Assembly (NCBI GenBank): GCA_963805605.1
Contig: CAWDUX010000001.1
Span: 310,001-374,000, forward strand
DNA: 64,000 nt
DNA from: Actinocatenispora sp963805605
Lineage (GTDB): Bacteria; Actinomycetota; Actinomycetes; Mycobacteriales; Micromonosporaceae
Direction: 5' to 3'
Shown: positions 1-7,910 of the stretch, piece after piece
Layout: every line of letters starts with the position of its first letter
Position numbering within the stretch: the first letter of the stretch is position 1
Program-made: the position numbers and the translations under genes
Notes under the pieces: generated by a model
Databases searched by the model: none
The model's input: the letters and a program-made list of their open reading frames with translations, nothing else
Told to the model about the DNA's origin: nothing

Positions 1-987
1 GTCGAGGGGGATCGCGTCGGGGGCGCAGTGCGCCAGGATCCGCAGCAGGGCCCCCGCGGCCGGGGATGCGGTGTTGACCTGTTCGAAGGCCATGCTCCAG
101 GTGGTGGCCACGGTGTGGTCGTAGTCGGTGGGCGTGCCGCGGGCCAGCAGTTCGGCACGTCGTTCCCGGTACAGGGCCAGGTAGCGGGCCGGTGATGTCC
201 CGTTGTGTTGCAGGTAGGCGGCGATCTGCGCCAGCGCCAGCGGCAGGTAGCCGACCTCGGCGGCCAGCAGGGCGCAGGTGTCGGCGTCGGTATCGGCCAC
301 CTCGTGCAGGAACGCGGTCGCGGGTTCGGGGTCGAGAACGTCGACGGGCAGCAGCCGCGGGGCGGGCCACAGCCGGGACTGGCTGGTGATCAGGACGTGC
401 CCGTTGCCAGCGGGAGGCAGTACGTCGCGGATGGCCCTCGGGTCGGGCACGTTGTCCAACAGCAGCAGCCACACATCCTGGCTGGCGGCCAGCGCGGCGT
501 GCACGGCGCGGGTCGTGTCACCGGCGTCCTCAGCGTCGACACCCAACTGCCGGGCCAACTTCCCGAAGTCGGCCGCTGTGCTCACCGAGTCCTGGCAGGA
601 CACCTGCCAGGCCACCTGGTAGCGGCCCAGATGCCGGTAGGCGTACTCCAACGCGGTACTGGTCTTGCCGACACCGCCCATCCCGGTCAACGCCACCACC
701 CGCGGCACATCCACCCCACCCGGGCCTGCCGATTCGGACGGGGCGGTGAGCCGTTCGTCGACTGCGGCCAGCAGCGCCTCCCGCCCCGCCAGCCGCGGTG
801 GGCGTGGCCGCAGCCCCACCGGCCGCTTGGGGACCACCCGCGGCAGGTGAACGTGGAGGTTATTGGCCGCGATCGACCCGTCGTACGCCAGAACAGCATC
901 CCCGCCAGCGATCTGCTGAACCGGATGCTTCTTCTTCTGCTGCTCGCCGGAGCCGGCTACGGCCTGGTCGACTCCGGCCGAGAAGGG
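1..987 (-). CDS. STAND/NB-ARC NTPase, C-terminal part cut by window edge
   Basis: The minus-strand frame is open to the window start. It shows an NB-ARC ATPase core: a P-loop GMGGVGKT (codons at about 684-661), a Walker B-like LLLLDN, a sensor-like VLITSQSR and a GYLPLAL motif matching the GLPLA box. Such proteins are oligomerising signalling switches in plants, fungi and bacteria, and actinomycetes often add C-terminal TPR or WD repeats, which would lie outside the window. This frame has no ATG, GTG or TTG between its upstream stop (1131-1129) and a GTG at 837, yet protein-like sequence (residues such as AGGDAVLAYDGSIAANN) already runs before that GTG. The best reading is that translation enters this frame from the upstream ORF 957..1430 by a -1 shift at 987-993. 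A start at GTG 837 or an ordinary indel are the alternatives. Confidence 0.75.
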
Positions 988-993
988 TTTCCC
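943..993 (-). promoter_or_regulatory. Candidate programmed -1 frameshift signal (slippery heptamer plus stem-loop)
   Basis: On the minus strand, GGGAAAC (993-987) is phased G GGA AAC in the zero frame, a classical X XXY YYZ slippery site. Four nucleotides later CTCG-G-CCGGAG (982-972) can pair with CTCCGGCGAG (952-943), giving a 10-bp stem with one bulged G. The zero-frame stop TAG (959-957) sits in the loop. A -1 shift gives the exact frame needed for the NB-ARC domain. Function is inferred from sequence only. Confidence 0.5.
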
Positions 994-1430
994 AGCGTGA
1001 TGTCCCCGCCACCGGTGTTGACCCCAAGCCCAGCCACCGAACCGTTGAACGCCGACACGGCCGCATTCCCCCCGACCGCGACACCACCCGCCTGCGCCGA
1101 GACCGTGCCCGCCGCCGGCGCCAGCTCCTCATCCAGGATCCGGCGAAGCTCCACAACGATCGTCGGATCCGCAGCCAACAGCCGCCGAAACCGACGCTGC
1201 CAATCGGTGGTCACGTCCTGCTCCACCGCCGCCCGGTCGGCATCCGACGCGCCCACCAACTCCTCCCGCGCCTCCAGCAACTCCCCCTCCACCGCCTCCA
1301 CACGATCGGGATGCACCCGCCGCCACAACCCGGCCACCGCCGACCGCGCCGTCTCCCACGCGCTACTGGCCAACACACTGACCAACGTCGAGCCAGCCGA
1401 CTTCGCCAGCTCCATCAGCTCCGCCTCCAC
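957..1430 (-). CDS. N-terminal effector-associated-like module of the STAND NTPase (zero frame)
   Basis: A 157-aa ORF begins at a GTG (1430) preceded by G-rich sequence; an ATG at 1415 is the other option. Its start (ELMELAKSAGSTLVSVLASS) and its Gly/Ala/Val/Asn-rich tail resemble the small helical module that precedes NB-ARC ATPases in actinomycetes. The frame stops with TAG at 959-957. About 30 nt before that stop lies the heptamer G GGA AAC in the correct phase, and a -1 shift there joins this module to the NB-ARC frame. The open frame extends upstream to 1571 with a hydrophobic stretch that could be a membrane helix if an earlier start is used; I consider that less likely. The Ser/Thr kinase gene lies 207 nt upstream on the same strand. 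Confidence 0.6.
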   Translation of the reverse strand: MEAELMELAKSAGSTLVSVLASSAWETARSAVAGLWRRVHPDRVEAVEGELLEAREELVGASDADRAAVEQDVTTDWQRRFRRLLAADPTIVVELRRILDEELAPAAGTVSAQAGGVAVGGNAAVSAFNGSVAGLGVNTGGGDITLGNPSRPESTRP

Positions 1431-1637
1431 ACCCCACCCCCGCTCACACGAGCAACACAGAACCAGACAACCACGGTAGAACACACCAGCGACACCAAAC
1501 AGACCCCACAACAGAACAGGCGTCACAGACGCAGAGCCGCCCCAGGGCAGCCATACTGCGACGTACTGCACTCATGAACCAGAGGCAGAACCCGCTCCTC
1601 CCCGATAGCCACCATTACCAGCTTTCCGCCAGGTCGG

Positions 1638-3290
1638 TCAGGACCTGCAGACCAGCGCGGCATCCGCCCAGTCGGCATTGTCGTTGGCCGGGCCGTCGCC
1701 ACCGTCACCGACCACCAGGTCCAGTACCCGCACCCCGGTCACGTCCAACTGGACCGGTTTCCCGGGCGTCTGCCAGGTCACCACTCCGCTGTCGTACAGC
1801 GGTTTGCCGTCCCCGGCCACCTGGAACGAGACGGTACCGGCCGACACCGCCACCGCTGCGGCGTCGATGCCGATGGTCGCGGTGAAGCTGGTACAGCCGC
1901 CTGTCGGGTAGAGCCTGACCTGGCTCGGCGAGTTCGTGCCCAGTCCATGCTGGTACGGGGTGCCGGACACGGTCAGCGCGCCGCCGTCGTCCGGTGCCTG
2001 CCCACCCACCGCCCGGTTGCGCTCCACCGGTCCCCAGCCGTTCGCCACCGAGGTGTACGGCATGTCGGTGACGAACCGGCGGACCGCGGTCGGCGCCGGT
2101 GTGCCGGACCTGCCGCCGCCGGTCCGGTCGGAGGCTGCCGGCTGCCGCGTGTGCTGCGATGCCGTCACGGCGCGGAACGCGTACCCGCCGGAGACTCCGA
2201 GCACCGCGACCACCAGCAGCAACGCCACCCGCAGCGGCCACCCGGAACCCACCCGGGGCGGCTGGTGCCCGGCCGGTTCGGGCGGTCCGGAAGCCGGTAC
2301 CGGCGCGACCGGCGCATGACCGCGTGAGCCTTGCCCGGGAGCGTTCATGTTCAGTGCACTGGTCGGCTGCGCCGAGAGCGGCCCGTTACCCGGCCGAGCC
2401 GGGAAGGGCGCACTGTTCGGCTGTGCCGAGAACTGGCCGGGCTGCGCCGAGAGCGGTGCTATCCGGGTCCGGGTGCGAGGAGGCGCCTGCTGGCCGCGCA
2501 AGGCTCCAGCCAGCTCGACAGCCGACGGCCGGTCCGCCGGGTCCACCGACAGGCAGCGGGCGATGATCTGCCACAGCTCGTCGGCGAGCCGATCCGGACG
2601 TTCCGGACGCTCGGTGAGTTGCCGGTGGATCACCGCCAGCGCGTGCTCGCCAGGGAACGGCGGGCGCCCGGTGATCGACTCGTACAGCAGGACGCCGCAG
2701 GCGTAGATGTCGACCGCGGGCGTGGCCGGCTGACCACGGGCGATCTCCGGGGCCAGGTAGCCCGGTGTGCCCACCACGGTCTGCGGCCCGGTAACCGACG
2801 AACCGCCGGCGGTGAGCCGGGCGATCCCGAAGTCGGTGAGCAGCGGTACCGGACCCTCCGGGGTCAGCCGGAGCAGTACGTTCTCCGGCTTGAGGTCCCG
2901 GTGGATGACCCCGGCGGCGTGCGTGTGTGCCAGCGCGTCGGCGACCCCGGCGACCAGGTCAGCCGCCAGCGGGGCCGGCAACGGCCCCTGCCTGTGCAGG
3001 TAGTTGCGTAGGTCAGGACCGTCGATCAAATCCATCACCAGGGCCAGCAGGTCGCTTTCGGCCACCAGGTCGTGCACGCTGACCAGATTGGGATGACGCA
3101 GCCGCAACAGCAGCGAACGCTCACGCAGGAACCGGTCCACGATCTCGGGATCGGTGGCCAGATCGGGCCGCAGCAGTTTGATGGCGACAGGTCCGGCCGG
3201 GCCGGTACCCCGGAAGACCGTCCCGAAGGAGCCCTGCCCGATCATGTCGGCCGCGTGGTACCGACTGCCGACGCGAACTCCCATCGTCAC
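1638..3290 (-). CDS. Membrane Ser/Thr protein kinase with extracytoplasmic NPCBM-like domain
   Basis: Hanks-type kinase of 550 aa starting at GTG 3290, with GGGAG eight bases upstream; ATG 3284 is the alternative. The kinase domain covers about residues 10-275: the GQGSFG loop at 18-23, the ATP lysine in VAIK (K38), HRDLKPEN at 130-137, and DFG with a VGTPGYLAPE activation segment. A proline-rich linker follows, then one membrane helix (WPLRVALLLVVAVLGVSGGY). The roughly 140-residue outer domain has a Tyr/Gly/His pattern (YQHGLGTNSPSQVRLYP) like the NPCBM (galactose-binding-like) family. This suggests a kinase that senses a sugar or cell-wall ligand, by analogy with PASTA kinases; the ligand is not known. 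The STAND gene lies downstream on the same strand. Confidence 0.93.
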   Translation of the reverse strand: MTMGVRVGSRYHAADMIGQGSFGTVFRGTGPAGPVAIKLLRPDLATDPEIVDRFLRERSLLLRLRHPNLVSVHDLVAESDLLALVMDLIDGPDLRNYLHRQGPLPAPLAADLVAGVADALAHTHAAGVIHRDLKPENVLLRLTPEGPVPLLTDFGIARLTAGGSSVTGPQTVVGTPGYLAPEIARGQPATPAVDIYACGVLLYESITGRPPFPGEHALAVIHRQLTERPERPDRLADELWQIIARCLSVDPADRPSAVELAGALRGQQAPPRTRTRIAPLSAQPGQFSAQPNSAPFPARPGNGPLSAQPTSALNMNAPGQGSRGHAPVAPVPASGPPEPAGHQPPRVGSGWPLRVALLLVVAVLGVSGGYAFRAVTASQHTRQPAASDRTGGGRSGTPAPTAVRRFVTDMPYTSVANGWGPVERNRAVGGQAPDDGGALTVSGTPYQHGLGTNSPSQVRLYPTGGCTSFTATIGIDAAAVAVSAGTVSFQVAGDGKPLYDSGVVTWQTPGKPVQLDVTGVRVLDLVVGDGGDGPANDNADWADAALVCRS

Positions 3291-3463
3291 GTTCCGCTCT
3301 CCCAGGTGCCGACCGAGTGGTGCCGGTGCAGATCCTGCCACCGGCACGGCGGCGTAGGCGACCCATACCCACTACCCGGGGTTGCCCGCCCGGTCTCCGC
3401 GCCCGATCGGCCGGCACCGGTCGGCCGACGCTCCGCGACTGATGCCGCCCGCCGCGCTCACTG

Positions 3464-3799
3464 TCAGTAGCCCAGGACGCCGAGAGCGACCGCGAGGACG
3501 ACGAGTGCCCCGAACATCGCGGTACTGACCCAGCCGACCGCGATCCCGGCCACCGCGAGGCCGCCGCCGGACTCACCGCTGTGTGCGATCCGGCGGCGCG
3601 CAGCGTGTCCGAGGATCGCACCGATGAGGCCGACGAATGGCAGCCCGAAGCCGTGGATCGACACCACCAGCGAGGCGATGGCCAGGCCGTTGGTACCCGG
3701 TACCGGCCGGGCGGCCGGCGCGGGCGCCATCGCAGCCCCGGCTGGCAACTGGTAGCCGTACTGCGGGTAAGCAGATGCCGTACCGATCTCGTCACGCAT
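3464..3799 (-). CDS. DUF4190-type small membrane protein
   Basis: 111-aa protein with a short Pro/Ala/Tyr-rich N-terminus followed by the DUF4190 pattern: a first membrane helix (NGLAIASLVVSIHGFGLPFV), a cytoplasmic turn with HAARRRIAHSGESGGGLAVAG, and a second helix ending at the C-terminus. DUF4190 proteins are very common in actinomycetes and have no established biochemical role. A second family member with a longer Gln/Tyr-rich N-terminus is encoded at 4785..5285, on the other side of an SDR gene. The gene starts at ATG 3799 and stands alone between the kinase and the divergent SDR. Confidence 0.85.
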   Translation of the reverse strand: MRDEIGTASAYPQYGYQLPAGAAMAPAPAARPVPGTNGLAIASLVVSIHGFGLPFVGLIGAILGHAARRRIAHSGESGGGLAVAGIAVGWVSTAMFGALVVLAVALGVLGY

Positions 3800-3939
3800 C
3801 GCTGAATCTCCTCACGCCGGGCCGACCCCACCGTAGGTTCATTGCAGGCCCGCATTGTCGAGGGCGCCGGCAAGTGGCCTGAACAGGGGAGGAGCGCCCC
3901 CCGTTGCGGAGACCGCCGGGGGGAGGGGAGGATCTTGGC

Positions 3940-4740
3940 ATGAGCGACCAGACGTTGCCAGACCTGCCCCCAGCGGCCGGGGACGATCTGACCGGCCGGG
4001 TCGCCCTGGTCACCGGAGCCGGCAGCCCGAACGGCATCGGGTTCGCGACGGCCCGCCGGCTCGCCGCCCTCGGTGCCGCCGTCGCCGTGGTCTCCACCAC
4101 CCGACGGATCCATGACCGGGCGAAGGAGATCGGTGGCACCGGATTCGTGGCCGACCTGACCGACGAGGCGGAGGTCGGTGCGCTCGCCGACGCGGTACAG
4201 GACCAGCTTGGTGACGTCGACATCCTGGTCAACAACGCGGGCCTGGCGTCTAGGACCAGCCCGGAGGTGTTCCGGCCGGTCACCCAGCTCAGCCAGGACG
4301 AGTGGCGGGCCGAACTGGACCGCAACCTGACCACCACGTTCCTGGTGAGCCGCGCCGTGGTGGGCGCGATGGCCGAACGGGGCTGGGGTCGGGTGGTCAA
4401 CCTGTCGGCCACCGAGGGCCCGATCAACGCGTTGCCCACCGAAGCGGCGTACGCGGCGGCGAAGGCCGGGGTGCTCGGTCTGACCCGGGCCCTGGCGATG
4501 GAACTGGTCGCCGACGGTGTGACCGTGAACGCGGTGGCGCCGGCGCTGATCCACACCGACGCGTCCACCCTGGGTGAGCTGCGGCAGGGCCTGGACACCC
4601 CGATGGGGCGGCCGGGCACACCCGACGAGGTTGCGGCGATGATCGCGTTCCTGTGCACGCCGTCCGCGTCGTACGTGACCGGGCAGCTGCTGGTGGTCGA
4701 CGGTGGCAACAGCGTACGAGAGGCCCGCTACCGCGGCTGA
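3940..4740 (+). CDS. Short-chain dehydrogenase/reductase (SDR)
   Basis: 266-aa classical SDR. Residues 25-34 (TGAGSPNGIG) form the glycine-rich nucleotide-binding loop and NNAG is at 98-101. The catalytic tetrad is complete: N129, S156 and YAAAK with Y171 and K175. The C-terminal GQLLVVDGG is typical of FabG-like enzymes. The substrate cannot be named; fatty-acyl, polyketide or sugar alcohol oxidoreduction are all possible. The ATG at 3940 was chosen over an in-frame codon at 3904 because GGGAGGGGAGG lies just upstream and the upstream codons look non-coding. Flanking genes are convergent or divergent, so it is probably transcribed alone. Confidence 0.93.
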   Translation: MSDQTLPDLPPAAGDDLTGRVALVTGAGSPNGIGFATARRLAALGAAVAVVSTTRRIHDRAKEIGGTGFVADLTDEAEVGALADAVQDQLGDVDILVNNAGLASRTSPEVFRPVTQLSQDEWRAELDRNLTTTFLVSRAVVGAMAERGWGRVVNLSATEGPINALPTEAAYAAAKAGVLGLTRALAMELVADGVTVNAVAPALIHTDASTLGELRQGLDTPMGRPGTPDEVAAMIAFLCTPSASYVTGQLLVVDGGNSVREARYRG

Positions 4741-4784
4741 GCCGCTGGTACCGGGCCTCCGGATGTGGCGTTACCCGCCTCTGC

Positions 4785-5285
4785 TCAGGCGCTGAGCGCC
4801 GCCACGAAGGACTGCAGGATGAACGTGTAGTCGTTGTACGACGAGGAGGTGGCCGCGGTGCCGAAGATCCCGGCGACCGCGATTCCGTAGATGCAGCAGC
4901 TCACCAGCATCAGCCCGCTGAAGATGTAGCCCATCACCAGGCCGGCGGTGGCCAGGCCGTCACCGTCCTCACCGGACTGCTGGATCTGCTTCTTCGCCAT
5001 ATGGCCGAACACGATCGCCAGCGGGGCGAACACGAAGGCGAAGACGAGGGCCAGGATCGCCATGGTGTTCGTGCCGCGTGACTGGCCGCCGGGGTACGGA
5101 CCGGGCTGCGGGTAGCCGGGCTGCTGGTTGTACGCGTCGTAACCGGGCTGCGCCGAGTACGGCTGCGCGGAGTAGGGCTGCTGGCCGGCGTAGGGGTCGT
5201 ATCCGCCGTGCTGCTGGGCATTGGGGTCGTATCCGCCGGGCTGCTGCTGCCCGTATGGATCCCCGGGGCCCTGTGGCCAGGTCAT
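4785..5285 (-). CDS. DUF4190-type membrane protein with Gln/Tyr/Pro-rich N-terminus
   Basis: 166-aa protein. Residues 1-70 are low-complexity, rich in Gln, Tyr, Gly and Pro with repeats of the QQPGGYDP and PYSAQ type. The DUF4190 region follows: a hydrophobic helix (TMAILALVFAFVFAPLAIVF), then GHMAKKQIQQSGEDGDGLATAG, then a second long hydrophobic segment containing a CC pair. The function of the family is unknown. Such N-termini often mediate weak multivalent contacts; that is inference. It is convergent with the SDR gene and separated from it by 44 bases. Confidence 0.88.
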   Translation of the reverse strand: MTWPQGPGDPYGQQQPGGYDPNAQQHGGYDPYAGQQPYSAQPYSAQPGYDAYNQQPGYPQPGPYPGGQSRGTNTMAILALVFAFVFAPLAIVFGHMAKKQIQQSGEDGDGLATAGLVMGYIFSGLMLVSCCIYGIAVAGIFGTAATSSSYNDYTFILQSFVAALSA

Positions 5286-5392
5286 GGTTCTGCCTTCCTG
5301 TTCCGGCCGTGTGACCGAGGGGGCCGACCGCCCGGTTGGTGGGAGACCGGTCTATGGAGTCCCGAGCGTACAACCCACCTTCATCCCGGGAA

Positions 5393-6412
5393 TCAGCCAG
5401 TTAGCTGGTCGATCGGGCGATGTGGGTCGTGCAGGCCGTGCCGGCGGGCCGCGGTGCGGACGCGGGCCGTGACCTCCCGCTGGTAGGCGGCCGGGGTGTA
5501 GGAACCGTCCCGGTAGAGCCGGCGGTAGGCGGCCAGCAGCCCAGGATGTTCGCGGGCCAGGAACGCCGTGTACCACTCCCGGGCGCCGGGCCGCAGATGC
5601 AGTACGAGCGGGGTGATGCTGGTGGCGCCCGCCGCCACGATCGCCGCCACGGTGCGATCGATCTCTGCCGCGCTGTCGGTCAGACACGGCAGGATCGGCG
5701 CCATCAGCACGGTGCAGCGGATGCCCGCGTCGCGGAACCGGCGAACCATGTCGAGTCGCCGCGACGGTGACGGTGTGCCCGGCTCGACCGCGCGCCACAC
5801 CTGTTCGTCGACGAAGCCGACGGAGAAGGCCACAGACACGTCGGTCACCGCGGCTGCCTGGCTGATCAGGTCGAGGTCCCGGCCGATCAGCGTGCCCTTG
5901 GTCAGCAGCGAATAGGGGTTGGCGTGGTCCCGCAGCGCGGACAGGATGCCGCGCATCAGCTCGTAGCGACCTTCGACCCGCTGGTAGCAGTCGACGTTGG
6001 TGCCCATCGCGATCGGCTCGCCGCGCCAGCTCGGCGCGGACAGTTCCCGCCGCAGCAGTCGTTCGGCGTTGACCTTTACCACGATCTTGGAGTCGAAGTC
6101 GTGTCCGGCGTCGAGGTCGAGGTAGGTGTGGGTGTTGCGGGCGAAGCAGTAACGACAGGCGTGGGTGCAGCCCCGGTAGGGATTGATGGTCCACCGGAAG
6201 GGCACCGCGGAGCTGCCCGGCACCCTGTTGATCAGGCTCCGGGCCTCGATCTCGATGGCGACGGCGTCGTCGGTGCCGGCGGTGACCGGGCCCCGGGGTG
6301 CCAGCGCGAGCCCGGCCCGACCGGTGCCGCGTGCGGCAGGCTCGGGTATCGGCAGATCGAGCGGCAACGGAGTGTCGACAGATCGGTCGGTTCGCAGCTC
6401 CTCCCAGCGCAT
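5393..6412 (-). CDS. Rv2578c-family radical SAM protein, probable SOS gene
   Basis: 339-aa radical SAM protein. The [4Fe-4S]-binding cysteines are C82, C86 and C89 in GCTHACRYCFAR. The overall sequence (NPYRGCTHACRYC, TKGTLIGRD, APILPCLTDS, LHLRPGAREW) matches the Rv2578c group as I recall it, including a start beginning MRW. These proteins are related to the spore photoproduct lyase-like/SplB branch and their reaction is not established. The start ATG at 6412 lies only 8 bases from a perfect LexA box (6420-6437) and no Shine-Dalgarno is visible, so the mRNA may be leaderless. DNA damage induction is therefore likely. A divergent DCC-family gene starts at 6565. Confidence 0.93.
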   Translation of the reverse strand: MRWEELRTDRSVDTPLPLDLPIPEPAARGTGRAGLALAPRGPVTAGTDDAVAIEIEARSLINRVPGSSAVPFRWTINPYRGCTHACRYCFARNTHTYLDLDAGHDFDSKIVVKVNAERLLRRELSAPSWRGEPIAMGTNVDCYQRVEGRYELMRGILSALRDHANPYSLLTKGTLIGRDLDLISQAAAVTDVSVAFSVGFVDEQVWRAVEPGTPSPSRRLDMVRRFRDAGIRCTVLMAPILPCLTDSAAEIDRTVAAIVAAGATSITPLVLHLRPGAREWYTAFLAREHPGLLAAYRRLYRDGSYTPAAYQREVTARVRTAARRHGLHDPHRPIDQLTG

Positions 6413-6419
6413 ACAGTCA

Positions 6420-6437
6420 TTCGAACACATGTTCGAA
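6420..6437. promoter_or_regulatory. LexA/SOS box
   Basis: TTCGAACACATGTTCGAA is a palindrome with a 2-base centre. It contains TCGAAC-N4-GTTCGA, the consensus of LexA operators in mycobacteria and other actinobacteria. It lies directly upstream of the Rv2578c-type radical SAM start and 127 bases from the divergent gene at 6565. I recall that the M. tuberculosis homologue belongs to the LexA regulon, which fits. Confidence 0.85.
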
Positions 6438-6564
6438 CCACTGTCCATGGAGTGTCGCGAAAATTGTGGGCGGGTCGAGGCGCGGGGGCCGGGAACGCGG
6501 GTGGACCCGGTTCGGGTGACGTACCGCACGCGCGGCGATCGTCGAGGTGAGAGACCATGGGGTC

Positions 6565-6966
6565 ATGACGAGGGAGTCGAGGCAACGAGCCACCTTCCTG
6601 TACGACGGGGACTGCGCTTTCTGCACCTCCTGCGCGCAGTTCATCGGGCGCCGGATCCCGACCCGGGCCGAGGTGCTGCCGTGGCAGCGGGCCGACCTCG
6701 GCACGCTCGGCGTCACCGCCGAGGAGGCGTCCGACGCGGTGCAGTGGATCGGCACCGACGGCGCCGTGCACGCCGGCCCGGACGCGATCGCCCGGCTGCT
6801 GCGCGACTCCGGCACCTACTGGCGTCCGCTCGGCGCGTTGCTCGGTGCCCGGCCGGTACGCGCACTGGCCTGGCCGGCGTACCGTTGGGTGGCCCGCCAC
6901 CGCGAGCTGATGCCCGGCGGCACCGCGGCCTGCGCGCTGCCCACGCCCGGCAGCCGGTCCGCCTGA
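6565..6966 (+). CDS. DCC-family (DUF393) thiol-disulfide oxidoreductase-like protein
   Basis: 133-aa protein. The N-terminal DGDCAFCTSC carries the redox-like CxxC (C17, C20) plus C23 of the DCC family, which is named after this conserved DxxCxxC. The family is predicted to have a thioredoxin-like fold, but the substrate is unknown. ATG 6565 is preferred to the in-frame GTG at 6547 because homologues begin a few residues before the FLYDGDC strand. In many genomes DCC proteins are encoded next to HTTM proteins, and an HTTM gene is the convergent neighbour here (6987..7910). A functional link between the two is therefore plausible but not shown. Confidence 0.9.
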   Translation: MTRESRQRATFLYDGDCAFCTSCAQFIGRRIPTRAEVLPWQRADLGTLGVTAEEASDAVQWIGTDGAVHAGPDAIARLLRDSGTYWRPLGALLGARPVRALAWPAYRWVARHRELMPGGTAACALPTPGSRSA

Positions 6967-6986
6967 CCCCGGGCTACCGCGACCTC

Positions 6987-7910
6987 TCAGGCTGGCGCCG
7001 TTCCGAGAGCTGCCTTCTCGTCCGGTTGTCCTGGCGAGACGGGTACGGCGGTGTCGTCCCCGCTCCGCCAGCGCCGCACCCGTTCGACCGGCCGGAGCCG
7101 CTCCAGCGGCAGGAAGCTGGTCATCGCGACCAGGTGTGGGATGAAGCTGATGGTGACGGCCACGTACACCATTGCGTGGAAGGCGTACAGCAGGGCGACG
7201 TGCAGGTGCCGCCAGCGGCCCCGGAGCAGGAACACCATCGGCGTGGTCAGCTCGAACGCGATGATCATGAACTGCGCGACGACCAGCAGGTGCGGTACGT
7301 GCGTGGACCATTCGACCAGTACCGTGCCGCGGCGCAGCACCGCGCGGGTCATCGTGGCGCCGGTGAGCCAGCCCAGGCCGCCGAAGCGGAACTTCGCCCA
7401 GGTGGACAGGAAGTAGGTGGCGACCGCGGCGATCTGGGTGACCCGTAGCGCCCACCCGGCCCGTTCGCTGCGGATCGGGTCGCCGTGCCGGGCCCGACCC
7501 AGGGTGGGCAGCACCGCCAACGCCACCAGCAGATCGAACCGGTCGTGGTCGACCTTGCCGTAGCTCATCGCGATCAGCATCCACTCCCCGTACAGCGCGA
7601 AGACCAGCCAACCGAGCAGGCGTGGCGCCCGGCCGGTGGCGGCGGCCAGCGCGGCGGCGAGCAGTGCCCAGAAGACCACCAGTACGAGGGTGTGGTCCGG
7701 CGTGGGCAGCGGTAGCAACCGACCGAGGCGCAACGGTTGGTACAGCGACCCCGGTACGTCGGCGTGCTGGCGTACCCACGGGGTGAACACGACCAGATCG
7801 GCGGCCACGAACAGGTAGACGAGGGTACGGAACGCGGCGATCCGGCCCAGCGGTACCGGCGCGGTGAGCCACCGCGTCGCGGCCCGTACCGGCGCCACCG
7901 GCCCGCTCAT
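6987..7910 (-). CDS. HTTM-domain membrane protein (vitamin K carboxylase-like)
   Basis: 307-aa polytopic protein with about 6-8 hydrophobic segments. Typical HTTM features are an N-terminal RIAAFRTLVYLFVAADL, a central GWALRVTQIAAVATYFLSTWAKF and a later FHAMVYVAVTISFIPHLVAM. HTTM proteins share the membrane core of vitamin K-dependent gamma-carboxylase. Bacterial members often pair with DCC proteins, as here (6565..6966). The start ATG at 7910 overlaps the stop of the upstream gene (7907..8440) by four bases, so the two are translationally coupled. The C-terminus is a short charged tail. Confidence 0.9.
   Translation of the reverse strand: MSGPVAPVRAATRWLTAPVPLGRIAAFRTLVYLFVAADLVVFTPWVRQHADVPGSLYQPLRLGRLLPLPTPDHTLVLVVFWALLAAALAAATGRAPRLLGWLVFALYGEWMLIAMSYGKVDHDRFDLLVALAVLPTLGRARHGDPIRSERAGWALRVTQIAAVATYFLSTWAKFRFGGLGWLTGATMTRAVLRRGTVLVEWSTHVPHLLVVAQFMIIAFELTTPMVFLLRGRWRHLHVALLYAFHAMVYVAVTISFIPHLVAMTSFLPLERLRPVERVRRWRSGDDTAVPVSPGQPDEKAALGTAPA

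Noticed and set aside
205..1479. Long plus-strand ORF (424 aa) across the left end
   Set aside because: It is antisense to the NB-ARC gene. Its composition is low-complexity Gln/Pro/Ser with no protein pattern, while the minus frame shows P-loop, Walker B and GLPLA motifs.
3121..4554. Minus-strand ORF of 477 aa over the SDR gene
   Set aside because: Shadow of the SDR codon pattern; the SDR frame carries all catalytic residues and a good ribosome site.
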